Source: Vigna angularis (Eukaryota; Streptophyta; Magnoliopsida; Fabales; Fabaceae). From it: 64,000 nt of DNA. Where the stretch lies: NCBI RefSeq assembly GCF_016808095.1, contig NC_068977.1:24081364-24145363 (forward strand). The letters run 5' to 3'. Below the pieces are notes generated by a model. That model did not search any database. It had not been told where the DNA came from and was given only the letters and a program-made list of their open reading frames with translations. A program made the position numbers and the translations under genes. How positions within the stretch are numbered: position 1 is the first letter of the stretch; the number at the start of each line of letters is the position of its first letter. This document shows, in pieces, positions 44,577 through 55,997 of this stretch.

Positions 44577-46929
44577 AGCTACTTCAGGCTGATTATAGTT
44601 GGAGAGAACTGCAAATTCAAAGGTTTCTATATATGATGATGGATAATTCTCTTATTTCTTAGTTGTTTGGTACATAGGAGGAACAAGAACTTGGATAGAA
44701 GGAGGGAATAAATGTTGTAGAGGGAGATGGATTTTCCAACATCATCACACTCCATTGTTACAAATTGGAAATGGTACTAGTTAGCTTCCTATATGATTGT
44801 AACAACAAAGATAAATCTTTTTTGATGCAGGACAATGTATTCTAGTTGTGATTGATTCGTCTTGCAAGATAAGGAAGAACCATTGTTGTTCTTATTCATT
44901 ACAATGTCACCAGGTTATTTGAAGATTACAATTTTGCATTGGCCACGCTTTAGGGATAATAATGTTCTAAAATTAGATGACAAAGGTATATATTCCTATT
45001 GGCTCTGGCTCTCTTAAAGCCTTTACTTGCTTTCAAAATAATGACCAATTTAGATAAATCTTCTTGTAACTATTTATAGAAGAAGAAAATATGGACTTAA
45101 ATTGAATCAAACTTTTGAAAGTTAAAATCTACTTTTGTGGCATAATTTGATTATAAATAGAGTAAATTATGTCCAAACTGATCCAAATTCTTTTTGTAGG
45201 AACCTTGATGAACTGTATAGTCGCAATAAAGTTCATACAATAATCCAAAGTCTTCCTAATATAGCATAAGGTCATGAGTGTCAATCTAAATAAATCCTAT
45301 TTGAATAAGTATTTGTATTATCCTAACCAAGTTTAAAACGAATAATCTGGTGGAAAATAAAATAAATAAAAAAACTACAGACAATGAATGGATCTTCAAT
45401 TGAAACCTAATATCTGAATAAAAGATGCAGTAAAATACTAAAACAATGGAAATGAAACTGTTCGATAAAATGTGGATTATGCAATGCTAATGCTTGGAAC
45501 ACGTTTGAATGATTTTAGCAATGCAAATGAAAGTATTTAGAAGAAATACTCTAAAAAAGCAAAATTACGTATAAAACCAAAATCTGGACAGCAAAATAGT
45601 CTATGACAGTGAATCAAGTTTTATAGCTTTTTGCTATTATGCAGATAATGTATGAAACTGTGATGCAATGGATTGTATGGTGGAATGATCATGCAAATAA
45701 GTTTAAAATACTACTAATTTCATTCTGTAACAAAGAATTGCAAGAAATAATCAAAATATAGCAAAATTCTCTAAATCTTGAAAAACTAAAAAACCTAACC
45801 TCTAGAAATGGAAATGAACTGAATTAATCTATAAAACTAAAATCATACGTATTGAAGATGCTTCGTGCAAGTTTACTAACCTAAAACAAGGCAAAACAAT
45901 GAATTAAAACATCAAGAATAGTGCAGAACTGAGAAATTGTAAAGCTGAACCAAGAACAACTATATCAACTGTAAAAGGATTGTATACGTATGATAAGAAA
46001 GGAAAGAACAATGGTTTGAATTGAAGAAAACAAAATAAAATATCAGAATTGGTGAAAATAGAGCAGAACTTGAATATTCTGAAAAACTAGTTCATAAACT
46101 CATCCTTGTTCATGTTACTTTCAATTTTTATTTCTAGTAGTTCATTCCTAGATAAGAAAGATCCTTTAGATAAATTAACTACAACTCAATCAGAAATTGG
46201 AGTTTAGGTAGGTACAATTAAACGTAGCTGAACAAAGTGTGATGTCTATGGTTCATAATGAAGAAAAAGTTCAAGTTCAACAGAAAATATAGAAGAGTGA
46301 GATGAACAGAACAAAGCTGTATGCATTATGAAATGATGAATTACAAGAGCTGGAGCTAGAATGTGGAACGCCCTCCTAGAGTTGTTGTCCCACTTCCAAC
46401 TTCACAGAAATGAAAAACATGCTGGAGCTGGAATTTGGAACGCACCAAAGATACTGTCCCCTCTCCCAACTTCGGAGAAAAAAATGAAGAAAATCTAAAT
46501 TAAAGTGAACTCTCCTTTTTTAAAAAGCACACGAATTCTGTATAGACTAAGCCTTATATAGGTTACTAAGAGACTCAAACCTAGAAAACCTATAAACTGT
46601 CTAAAACAAGTTATTGAAACTGTTAATAGCGGGTAAAACTAAGTACAAATTGCCCAAACTACTGAAACAAGATTACAAGACTAATAGGTAGTAGGTAAAA
46701 CAGCTCTTCTCCACTAGCTAGTGCAGGTCAGATTAATTTTCAAGTTGTCCAATGGAGTCCTTCACAGCCTATTCCAGGTTACCAAGTCAGCTTGGACCAA
46801 TTCCACGTTACATCTTCAGCTTAGTCTAGCTTCCTTTGCAAGTTACCAATGTGATGCACACATTCAAGTGCAGTTGTTCTCGTTCAAGGATTTTCAAGCA
46901 AGCTTCCTTTATCAATATTTATAATTGGA
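44577..46929. other. 3' flank of the DYW gene and unassigned repeats
   Basis: The first few hundred bases are likely 3' untranslated sequence. Beyond about 45150 the DNA is AT-rich. It holds a doubled segment starting GCTGGAGCT at 46349 and 46421 (about 72 bp apart). A CTTATATAGG box at 46551 hints at an LTR promoter. No coding domain was seen. Confidence 0.4.
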
Positions 46930-47456
46930 CTCAGACTCAAAGGCGGATTGGAGTAAACCCAAAGAAGCTTTTGTTGACTCGAGATTCAGCAAAGGTGTTG
47001 ATTTGAAGTTGCGCAACATTGCAGCCATGGTGAAGCAAAGGTTAAGTCTTCTTCTTTCTGTTTGTAAGGTAGAGTTCCTTGCTTCTATATAGCAAGCATA
47101 GGTAGTATGCGAGTGTATGTGACGAGTTAGAGATAGTGCAAATATGTGTAGAGTGTTTGTGAGTCTGTAGAGGATTCAATTGTATAGTGCAGAGTGAGCT
47201 TCACTTCCTGTGAGTGCAAAGTAATGCTGGAGAGAGATTGGGTTTGTTGTACCGGGCTGGGTTGTGCTAGAGGTTCTTGTGAGTAAAAAGAGACTTCAAG
47301 AATGTAATCTTTTGTAATTTTTCACTGAATTCAATACAAATTTTGCTCTTTTTCTTTCTTCCAATTTTATTCTGCACTTGTTCTATTGATTTCACCAATT
47401 TGAAATTCTCTTTACTGCTTCCTTTAATCTTTCTTGCACTGATTATATTTATTGCG
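46930..47456 (+). repeat. family X repeat, plus copy
   Basis: The stretch from about 47040 to 47350, including TTGTACCGGGCTGGGTTGTG and TTCTATATAGCAAGCATA, is matched in reverse orientation at 53570-53830. It resembles the R-U5 part of an LTR with a TATA box. It is interrupted at 47461 by the family Y solo LTR. Confidence 0.65.
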
Positions 47457-47792
47457 ATGTGCGATAACTTTCCAATTTCGCATCTTATCTTTTTCTGTGT
47501 CTAGTCCTTGTGTATTTTTGTTTTTAATTGTTTAGAATTTGGCTAGTTTTAAGTTTTTTTTTAATTCTTTAGTTTTGTTAAAATAGGTTTTTAAGGTATA
47601 ATTTTTAGTGTCTATAAATAATTAGGAAATTAATTTTTTTTTAGAAAATCTTTTAATAAAATGTTTTGTTTTAATTAGGTTTTAGTCGCATAATTTTTTT
47701 TTCTTCTTTTTCTTATTTGCATTTTTACCCTTTAATTCAATAATTTTTCTTAATTGGGCTTATTTGTGCAGAGGTAAAATGGGCTTGAAAAT

Positions 47793-48715
47793 CGGGTGTT
47801 GCTCCCTCCACCACCACCCTATACTTCCTCCACCTCCCCACATTATTTTAAATACAATTATATCCTTAAGTTAAAAAGATTTTTATTTTTACCCTATTTT
47901 TGAAACCCTAATTTTACTTTCCCAGCACCCACCCACGGAACTTTCTTTCCCTTTCCCCATTTTCGTTTCACATCCCCACCTCCTGCACTTCCATTCCTTT
48001 TTCTTCCCAGTTTTTTTTTTGGTTTGAAAGCTTCCATTGTCGCCATGGTGTGAAGAAGCGTCGCCGCCGTGGTGTGGACGAACATCGAGGAGCGTCCAGA
48101 GCATCAACCAGTGTGAGGAAGTATACATCAACGGAGGTGACATCCTTCAATGGATGTCCCCTAAAAAACAAACTCTAAAATAAAAAACGTAACCTTTAAA
48201 TGGAGGTGACATCTTCAACGGATGTCAACATCCGTTTAAGGTAAAACGGATGTCGACATTTGTTTTTCCTTAAACGGAGGTGACATCCTACGGATGTCAC
48301 CTCCGTTTAAAGGTTACGTTTTTTATTTTAGGGTTTTATTTCAAGGTTTATTCGAATACGAAGAAGCACAACACGTACTGCACCACTCCACACACTGCAC
48401 CACTCCACGCACTGCACCACGAGAGCGACACTACACCACGAGAGGGAGACTGCTTGATAATTCTTTCCACCACCACCAACCTTTGCAACTTGTAGTATCT
48501 CACAACGATGAAAGAAAGAGAGGAAGAAATATAATGTTAAAATGAAAGAAAAGTATTTTACTCATGTACGGGACTAGAATAGGTTATTAGTGAAATAGGT
48601 TGTGAATGGGTACAATTAACAAATAATAACCCTAAAAGTAAAATTTTACTGAGGGACAAAATAGTAAAGGAGAGGTGGAGGGAGAAAGGTGTGGTGGTGG
48701 AGGGAGCAACACCCG
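47793..48715. mobile_element. MITE-like element C with hairpin interior
   Basis: It starts CGGGTGTTGCTCCCTCCACC and ends in the inverted copy, so it shares termini with elements A and B. AAAT precedes and follows it, a short putative target duplicate. The interior is different from A and B: it is organised around the GGAGGTGACATCC word and a long hairpin. It is nested in the family Y LTR. Confidence 0.75.
48172..48345. repeat. long inverted repeat with an 18-bp perfect hairpin
   Basis: TAAACGGAGGTGACATCC (48271-48288) and its exact complement (48292-48309) are separated by TAC. In addition AATAAAAAACGTAACCTTTA (about 48179) pairs with the reverse copy at about 48308-48333, giving an outer arm of about 40 bp. 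Several extra GGATGTC words lie between. Confidence 0.85.
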
Positions 48716-50807
48716 AAATATTTTTGGGCATGGTTAATGGTCAATTGAGCTGATAATGATCTGGGCCGTTGAAATTGGGTGCTGAAAGTAAAAATTTAGG
48801 TCGCTGCCTTGAGCTGTTTGGAGGCAAATTTGAACGCTACTTTTACCAATGTTGTCGTGCCGTTGTAGTTGCACATGGGTTGAGTTGCACTGTTTTGAGC
48901 CTACGCTTTAGTGGAACGGTGTTGTTTAGAGGGCCTAGCTGCTTTCTTTGCAAGGGTCTGCATGAGCATTCCTCGTTTGAAAAAAAAACTCACCCTTGAG
49001 TTAGGGCTCGCGAGAGAAGGATGCTTGAAGAGAACGTGAGAGGAAGAGAGTTCCAACGACCTAAATGCCACTTACCCAGTGAAGCTGAACCAGGGGAGTT
49101 CAAACCAACGAGGAAGATCAAGATGATCGGAGGGCTGAAGATAAAGGAACAAGGAGAAGCGTTGGATCATGTTGAGCAAAGCATCGAAGGTTCTCGACCC
49201 ATCTTCGTTTTCTCTTTTCTTCCTTTTTCATATTTTTTACTTTGTTTTCAAACCCTATATAAAAGGGCTTCTTCCATGTAAACATACACACTTCCATACT
49301 CTGCAATTTTGCGGTCATTCTTTACTTTAGGGTTTTTACATCTCTTTTGTAGGATAGGGATTTTTGTTACTGGATTTCGCGGAGGAATTCACGAGAGTGA
49401 CAGAAGTGAGCTTCCTCTGTGGTTTTCGGTATGCTTATATGGTTAGATTTTGATTTTAATAAAGCGTTGATGTTGTTTTTGATTTCTCGTTTCAATTTCT
49501 ATTTTCTGCTTTTAAGTTTCGTTCTTATTCAGATTATTTGATTGTGTTTCTTGTTCTTCATTGAAAATGAGTTGAACTCTGGAACTTTGCACATCTATGA
49601 TTCCTTTTTGGAATTAAACGACCCCGAGGTGGGCGTGCATAATCGGGATGTCTTCTCGAGTCAGAGATGAGTTCAACAAATAAAAAAATTGATTTGAAAA
49701 TTGTTTATATCAATTGTTTTACTTTTAAAATTTGATTTGGACTCTGTGACTCCACATAGTTTAAATTCCTTAGGGAATTACATGACTCGACAGTGAGCAT
49801 GACTTATCGAGATGTCTTCTTGAGTTGGAGATGAGTTCAATGAAAGAAAAATATTGTAATTCATATTTTTGCTTCTGTCAGTTCATTTCAATTAGGATTT
49901 TATATGTTTTAGAGTAGACTGTAGGTTTTATTTGCATTTAGAATATATTTCATATCTGATGTTGATTAGGAGCATGAATTGGATTTAGATTCATTGTGAT
50001 TTTGATTAACTGAGTGATGATCATTGACTTTTAAGTTCTGGAAATGAACTTTAAGACCATGTGATGGGCTTATTTTAACAAGATGTCTTCCTGATATATG
50101 ATTAACCACTCTGTGCATTGATTTTATATGAATTTGATTGATTCTAATGAATACTCTGTGTTGATTCTATGATTTTTCACATTTCTTTTGATTTTAATGT
50201 TTCCGGTAGTTGATTTGCATGTATGATAGTTTGATTTAGTATTCTTTTACATCTGCATAATTCATTTAGTTGTGATTTCAGTTTTAGTTGATAGTAATAG
50301 CATGATATTGTTTTGATTAATTCTGTTTAGAGTATAGGATTTGATGTTTACTTTAGATTTTAGGTCTTACCTTTTGATTCAGATTTAATGCTTAGTTTAG
50401 GTGTATCTCTTGATTGTTAATGTGTTCTTTTAGCCTTAGGTTTTGCTTTTGTTTTGTATTTTTTTTAAGATCTATTTTGTTTTATTTGTTTAGTACTTGA
50501 GTTTTGTTTAGATTGTATCATGTATGTTTCTATTTTTGTTTTAAGTAGTTTAGAATTTTATTTTCTTCTCTTTTATTTATTTCTTTCCTTAAATAGAGTC
50601 TAGATTTTACCTTTTTACTTTCATTTTTAATTTCCCCACCTTGCATTAGTAGTTAATAGTTAGTAAATAAATACAAGAATTAACCAAACACTTTGAGCTT
50701 AATTGTACCGAGTCCGAGGATTGATACCTAGGTTGTCCCTTTACTACATTAGTTGGGAAACTTAGTTTGTTCTGATTTTGCGCGACCAGTATCAGTTTAA
50801 CAATGTG

Positions 50808-50934
50808 CCTTTCTGTTCTTGCGAATTTATCATTCTGCCCTTGTACCCTTTTACCATTCTTTATTGATTATAATGTTTCTACCCAGTTACAATTCTTTCT
50901 GCTATTTCTTTTTTAATTCTTGGCGCAACACTAA
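50808..50934 (+). other. short host segment between two LTRs
   Basis: No gene; probably continuation of the family X sequence. Confidence 0.3.
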
Positions 50935-52057
50935 TGATAAGGATGAAAAATACATGTTTTCGTACTTGTTAATTAACTCAAATTTGTATTTATTCATGAA
51001 ATAATATGTTTCCTCATAGAAAAAGTTGTAATTAGAAGTAGGAAAGTTGTGTAATAAATATTACAGGAATTTATACATCAAGTGGAGTGTTGTTAGACAT
51101 TTCTCGCTAAGCTGGCATTAAATCGCTCAGCTAAAAAGAGTTTTATTCGCTCAGCGCACCAGCACAACTCGTTGAGCGAATAAAGGACAGTTAAAGATAT
51201 GCAGTTGAATATTCGCTTAATGCATGAAGAGTTGTTCGCTTAGCGAATTGGTGAATTAGTTATTTTCAATTGGCTTTTAAAGTGGGAAATAGACAGAAAG
51301 TTGGTAACTTATGACAGAGAGCAAAGAACCGTAAAAGATTGCAGACTTCAGGAGACTACTTCAAGGTATCAAGACATCATTATTGCAAGGGATTGCTTCA
51401 AATGTGTATGTTCTAGATAACTAGGACTAGCTAGACTTTTCTTTCGTTGGAATTGGATGTAATTAACTCACTGTGATGTAATTTTCCTGTTCAATATATC
51501 GTTGTTCGTTCATATGCTCTTTCTTGAATTTACTATCATTGTATGGAAATATAATGTTATTTGAATGTCTCTGCTTACTGGAAAGTAACTTTGAACATGG
51601 ACATAGATAGAGCACCTAAGTGATTTGGGATTTAAGGATAGACTTAATAACTTGGTCATTCTTAGCATCGGACTTAATGCAAATTATATGTTAAATTGAC
51701 TAAGGGATTAGTAGTTTGATATATTAATTTAGAACTAGTTGCTAAGGGATTAGGACTAGTATGCCTGGATGTGAATGTTTGAATGAAATAATGAAATATT
51801 GAACATAGTTTTCTCTTCATATGATTCATGAAACTCAATTCCAACGAAGTTTCTTTTAAATTTTCAGTCATAATATTTCAAATTCTTGTTGTTACAATTT
51901 ATTTCAATAATTATGAATTCAATCATTATCATTTCTAAATTGATTTTGGTAAATAATTTCAATTAGATAATGTAACTCAAATTCCTTGGGAGAATGATAC
52001 TCTAAGCTTGCTCTTTATTACTGGGAACGATTTGGTATACTTGCCAAAAGGTTATCA
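50935..52057 (+). mobile_element. family Z solo LTR (ends approximate)
   Basis: It starts TGATAAGGATGAAAAATACA and ends GGTTATCA, after the U5-like phrase GGGAACGATTTGGTATACTT near 52022. It resembles Athila-group LTRs in start and end. The flanks are ACTAA and ACTTT, only partly matching, so the termini are not certain. Its 51090-51245 segment carries CGCTCAGCG-type words. Confidence 0.6.
51090..51245. repeat. array of CGCTCAGCG-type words
   Basis: CTCGCTAAGC, TCGCTCAGC, TTCGCTCAGCG, CGTTGAGCGAA, TTCGCTTAAT and TTCGCTTAGCGAA recur within 150 bp. Several are inverted repeats, in the same part of the LTR as the CCGCTCAGCGG array of the solo LTR in the CACTA element. Confidence 0.7.
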
Positions 52058-52083
52058 ACTTTACTACATGATTTAATTGGTTT

Positions 52084-53483
52084 TGTTGAGATTGTTGATA
52101 GGGGGAGCACTAGTTTAGCCAAACCTACAATCTCAGAGCTTCTGGTTTTTTTATGATGACAACACATAATTAATAACACATGTGTTTATGGGTTACATGT
52201 TCATAGCTTTCATGTTTATGATTATTTGAGAACATGTTTGTGCTGATTCTTTCATTGCTACAATTCACTGTGTTTTACATGAGATCTTATTTGTGAATGC
52301 TTGACATATGTTTTAGAAAAGGAAAATCACATGCACTTTTATTGAACTTATAATATGTGGCAAAACAACAGTTTTAAGTCGATTTCATTATGAAGTAAGT
52401 CGATTAAAACTTGTGGCTTTGCACAAACTTTTTCAAAGTGTTGTGAGTATTTTTGGAAAGAAAGTTTTTCAAAACTGCATTGGAGTGTTACAAAGTCGAC
52501 TGTATGCGCAAGCTACTCGACTTAGTTAGTTATGTTTTGAAATTCTGTTAATGCTTGTGATGTTTAACGGCTATATTTTATATCTTTGACTAAGCATTGA
52601 TTGTGAGTCAACTATATTAAATGTGAAATCAATTAAGTTGGTTTGACTGCTACTAACTATTATAACTGGCTGAGTATAATCGAATCTATTAGTAGCATAG
52701 TCGACTTAGGAGCGTCAGTTTTGTAAAATACTATATATAGACGCGAATTTGATTTCTACAAAGACTTTTGTGAATCTAACGTTTTGATTGAATTGTTTCA
52801 GATTATTGATCTCTGGTAGAACGTGCTAAAGCTTCGAGAATCCATCAAGAAAGACCGAGGTGTTCATTCTTTGGTGATTGCTTGACGAGCAAGAATCTGT
52901 GCGAATTGACTGATTGATCAACCTACACTTGAGGTGTCTGATACGTGATCAACTTCTTCTCTCAATCTTGTGAAGATTGTGGCTGCCCTGTTGTGACTAC
53001 AGGAAGAGAACGTGAGGCGTTCTGGACTTTGAGGATTGTTCAAAGTGATTAAAAACTGCAGGAGAGGGGACATCTTGTTGTTGTTCTTTGTTTGTATATG
53101 CCTATATTTTGATTAGAGGGTTAGAGAGGTGTTTTATATTTTGACATGGAGGTCGTTAAAAAAGCCTTGTTGTAAAAACCTTGATCATTATAGTTCATTT
53201 GCTTCCTGGGATTGGAAGGACACTAGATGTAGGCAGTTTGGCCGAACCAATATAAAAACCTATGTTTGAATTCTCTATCCCTGCACTTTCAATTTTCTAA
53301 GTCGACTTTACTTTTCACGTAGTCAACTCTTTCCACTGCACTTAAAAAATCTTATTCCTTGCGATTCAAGAAACTTTTGAAAGATCATCCTTTTGTGAAA
53401 AAGATTTTTAAAAGACTCTGATTTTTGTGTTTCACCAATTCACCCCCCTCTTGGTATTGAAACTAAGCCATTCTATTTCAACA
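52084..53483 (+). mobile_element. SIRE-like solo LTR, plus strand
   Basis: TGTTGAGATTGTTGATAGGG to CTATTTCAACA, 1400 bp. It is the reverse-orientation counterpart of the LTRs at 16518, 22471 and 57459. Flanks GGTTT and TGTTT match at four of five bases. It has no primer site or interior. Confidence 0.8.
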
Positions 53484-53490
53484 TGTTTTT

Positions 53491-53950
53491 ATTTTAATAT
53501 TTCAGGATTTAACCATTTACTCTGTTTAAGAAAAAGAACAAAATTTGTATTGAATTCAATGTAAAAAATACAGAAGATTACACTTTCTTGAAGTCTCCTT
53601 TTACTCACAAGAACCTCTAGCACAACCCAGCCCGGTACAACAAACTCAATCTCTCCCTAGTGTTTACTTTGCACTCACAGGAGGTGAAGCTCACTCTGCA
53701 CTATACACTTGAATCCTCTACAGACTCACACACTCTCTACATAGATTTGCACTATCTCTAACTTAGTCACATACACTCGCATACTACATATGCTTGCTAT
53801 ATAGAAGTAAGGAACTCTACCTTACAAACAACAAGAGGAAGACATAACCTTTGCTTCACTATGGGGGCAATGCCATGATTCAGTTCGGTCTCGATAGGTT
53901 CAATACTATGCTTCGAGTTGGGGCTTTTGCACTTTGAAACAAGTAAAAGT
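53491..53950 (-). repeat. family X repeat, minus copy
   Basis: Inverted match to 46930-47390, including CACAACCCAGCCCGGTACAA and the TTGCTATATAGAAG box. It stands about 6.2 kb from the plus copy. Confidence 0.65.
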
Positions 53951-54433
53951 CAAAAACTTAAATCGGAATTAAATTTTCTAACCTATTTTCTCTTTATTTT
54001 CTTGTTATGAATTTTTACAAATTTTCTTATTGTTGAATTTTTTTAGGGAAACAAAAAATTCTATCAAAACAAAATTTTTAAACACGTGATTAGCAATATC
54101 TATAAAAGACCTATTTTTCCTTTAAAAATCAGAAATCTACTTAAATTATAAAAAATTAAGAACTAAATATAACCTAATAATAGAGTTTTATTTAATAAAA
54201 ATATGCTAAATCGGGGACTTAACATTTTGTCACTATATTTTACAAAAAATAATGTAAAATCTCCTTCTTAGCAAAGGTAGAGTATTTCATATTTGATAAA
54301 CGAAGTTTTAGAGTGGATTATAGTATTGCTTTCATTTGTCATTTGTTCCTTATTTGGAAAGAATGTTTTAAATCACTTTTAAAAATATAAAGTATAAAAT
54401 ATAAAGTATAGAGACGACGTAGATATATAATTT
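53951..54433. other. AT-rich intergenic DNA
   Basis: No gene or repeat boundary recognised. Confidence 0.35.
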
Positions 54434-54438
54434 AGTTT

Positions 54439-54662
54439 ACTTGAGATTTAAATTGTAAAATAATTCTCAAGGGCTTGAAAGATCTCTCTCACTCTCATTC
54501 AATGTATAAGAAAGTTGTGATACAAAGTACATGATAAATAGAGTAACCCTAGACACATTATAATCATAATAAATAGGGTAACTCTAGACACAATATAATC
54601 ATGATAAATAGGGTAACCCTAGACACAAAACAATAATGATAAATAGAATAAATATTCTAACA
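54439..54662 (-). repeat. possible short LTR with a 35-bp tandem repeat
   Basis: On minus it starts TGTTAGAATATTTATTC. AGTTT occurs on both sides (54434-54438 and 54663-54667). The left end is not the expected TG, so the call is tentative. Inside, AATAGGGTAACCCTAGACAC-type units start at 54544, 54579 and 54614, a 35-bp period with three copies. Confidence 0.45.
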
Positions 54663-54749
54663 AGTTTAAATATAAAATATAATTTTTAGAAATAAGAAAG
54701 ATATTTAAATCAAAATTAATAATATTATGTATTTTTGGCCTAGGTCAAG

Positions 54750-55440
54750 TCATCCTAACATTTGATCTATATTAACTTACTATGACTTCGATCTTAGATG
54801 ACTTATCCCAATTTTGGTTATAGGACAACTTATCTCGAGACGACCTGCTTTAACCTTTAATTGAGTCGTACTAGCTTTCACTTTTAGTTAATGTTGATTT
54901 GGTGTGATCATTGGTTCAAGCCAACTTAGTTTGACTTTTAGTCTGATACAACTTGACCTTTGACTCAGGACAAGTCGACTCGACCTTTGGCTTAAGACAT
55001 GTTGACTCAACTTTGGTTTAGGATGATTTAGACCTTCGATCCAAAACAACTCGGCTTGACTTTTGATTTGGGTCAACTTGGCTTGACTTTTGGTTTGGGT
55101 TAACTTGACTTGACTTTTGGTTTGGGTTAGTTTGTCTTAACCTTTAATAATTTAAATTTGTCACAACTTTTGACTTTTGCCAACTTAGCTCAAGTTTTAG
55201 TTTTGAGTCGTCTCTTCTCAACTTTCGTCTTAGGTTGACCATCGACAAGGCTCAACTTTCGGTCTGAGCTAACTTAATTCGTCATTCGATTTGTATTGAC
55301 TCGTCTCAACTTTTAGTCTGTGTCGACTCGTCTTAACCTTTAGTCTAAACTAACTTGATTCGACCTAAAATCTTGATTGATTCAATACAGTTTTTAGTCT
55401 AAACCAATTTACCTTAACTTTTAACTCGAAATGAAGATCT
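54750..55440. repeat. degenerate 27-bp minisatellite
   Basis: A unit like CAACTTGACTTTTGGTTTGGGT with CAACTT or GACTCG spacers repeats for about 690 bp, some 25 copies. It is clearest at 55050-55130, where copies are 27 bp apart. Edges are ragged and outer copies diverged. 27 is divisible by three, but stops interrupt every frame I checked except short ones. Confidence 0.75.
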
Positions 55441-55744
55441 ACTATATCATAATTAATTAAAGTTTTTAAATATAAATCTATTTTGACATTGAGCCTAACC
55501 TACCTAACCTATTTTAAGAGGGAACTACGGAAGTTTGAGCTTGTCCAATATACTCATTTAATAAATCAGCAAAAGGAAAATTTATTTAGGAATGGATAAA
55601 GACTAGTCGTATGTCAAATTCACAACTTTAAATCTTATTTGTCATTATATTAGTAAATTATTGCATATAAAAATTGAATGATCTCTTTTGATGAAATGTG
55701 AATACTTGATAACAACTAGACAGTTCCTAATAATAATTCAAGTA
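55441..55744. other. intergenic DNA before the copia element
   Basis: No gene recognised. It ends in the target-site copy CTAGT (55745-55749). Confidence 0.3.
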
Positions 55745-55749
55745 CTAGT

Positions 55750-55952
55750 TGTTGTATTAATTCAAGTATGTTTTTACTTCTTTTAATATGTTCTGAACTT
55801 AGACTCTTATAAACTATAAATAAGAGTCATTCTATTTCTTATATACTTAGACAGTAAGAGAATAAAACTTCTTACCAGACACCCATTCTCTGTGTGCGTG
55901 TGTTTTTCTTATGTTCTCTTCTCCCTTGTTTTCCTTTCTTTCAAAACCAACA
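55750..55952 (+). repeat. 5' LTR of copia element
   Basis: TGTTGTATTAATTC to AAAACCAACA. It lacks the 8-bp CTTTTTAA-type insertion found in the 3' LTR. Confidence 0.88.
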
Positions 55953-55953
55953 G

Positions 55954-55966
55954 TGGTATCTAGAGC
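55954..55966 (+). other. primer binding site of copia element
   Basis: TGGTATCTAGAGC, one change from the initiator tRNA-Met site TGGTATCAGAGC plus an inserted base, one base after the LTR. Confidence 0.7.
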
Positions 55967-55997
55967 ATGGTTCATTCTGGGTCTGTGTAGTGAGAAA

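Larger units (their letters stand above)
47462..50802 (+). mobile_element. family Y solo LTR containing a MITE
   Basis: It begins CGATAACTTTCC (an expected TG changed to CG) and ends TTTAACA, flanked by ATGTG at 47457-47461 and 50803-50807. Without the nested MITE-like element it is about 2.4 kb. It matches the minus-strand copy at 22863-25037, for example the block ATGTCTTCTCGAGTCAGAGA near 49650 and the U5 phrase GATTGATACCTAGGTTGTCC near 50721. A related, second block (GAGATGTCTTCTTGAG) lies at 49819. No interior genes; solo by recombination. Confidence 0.78.
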
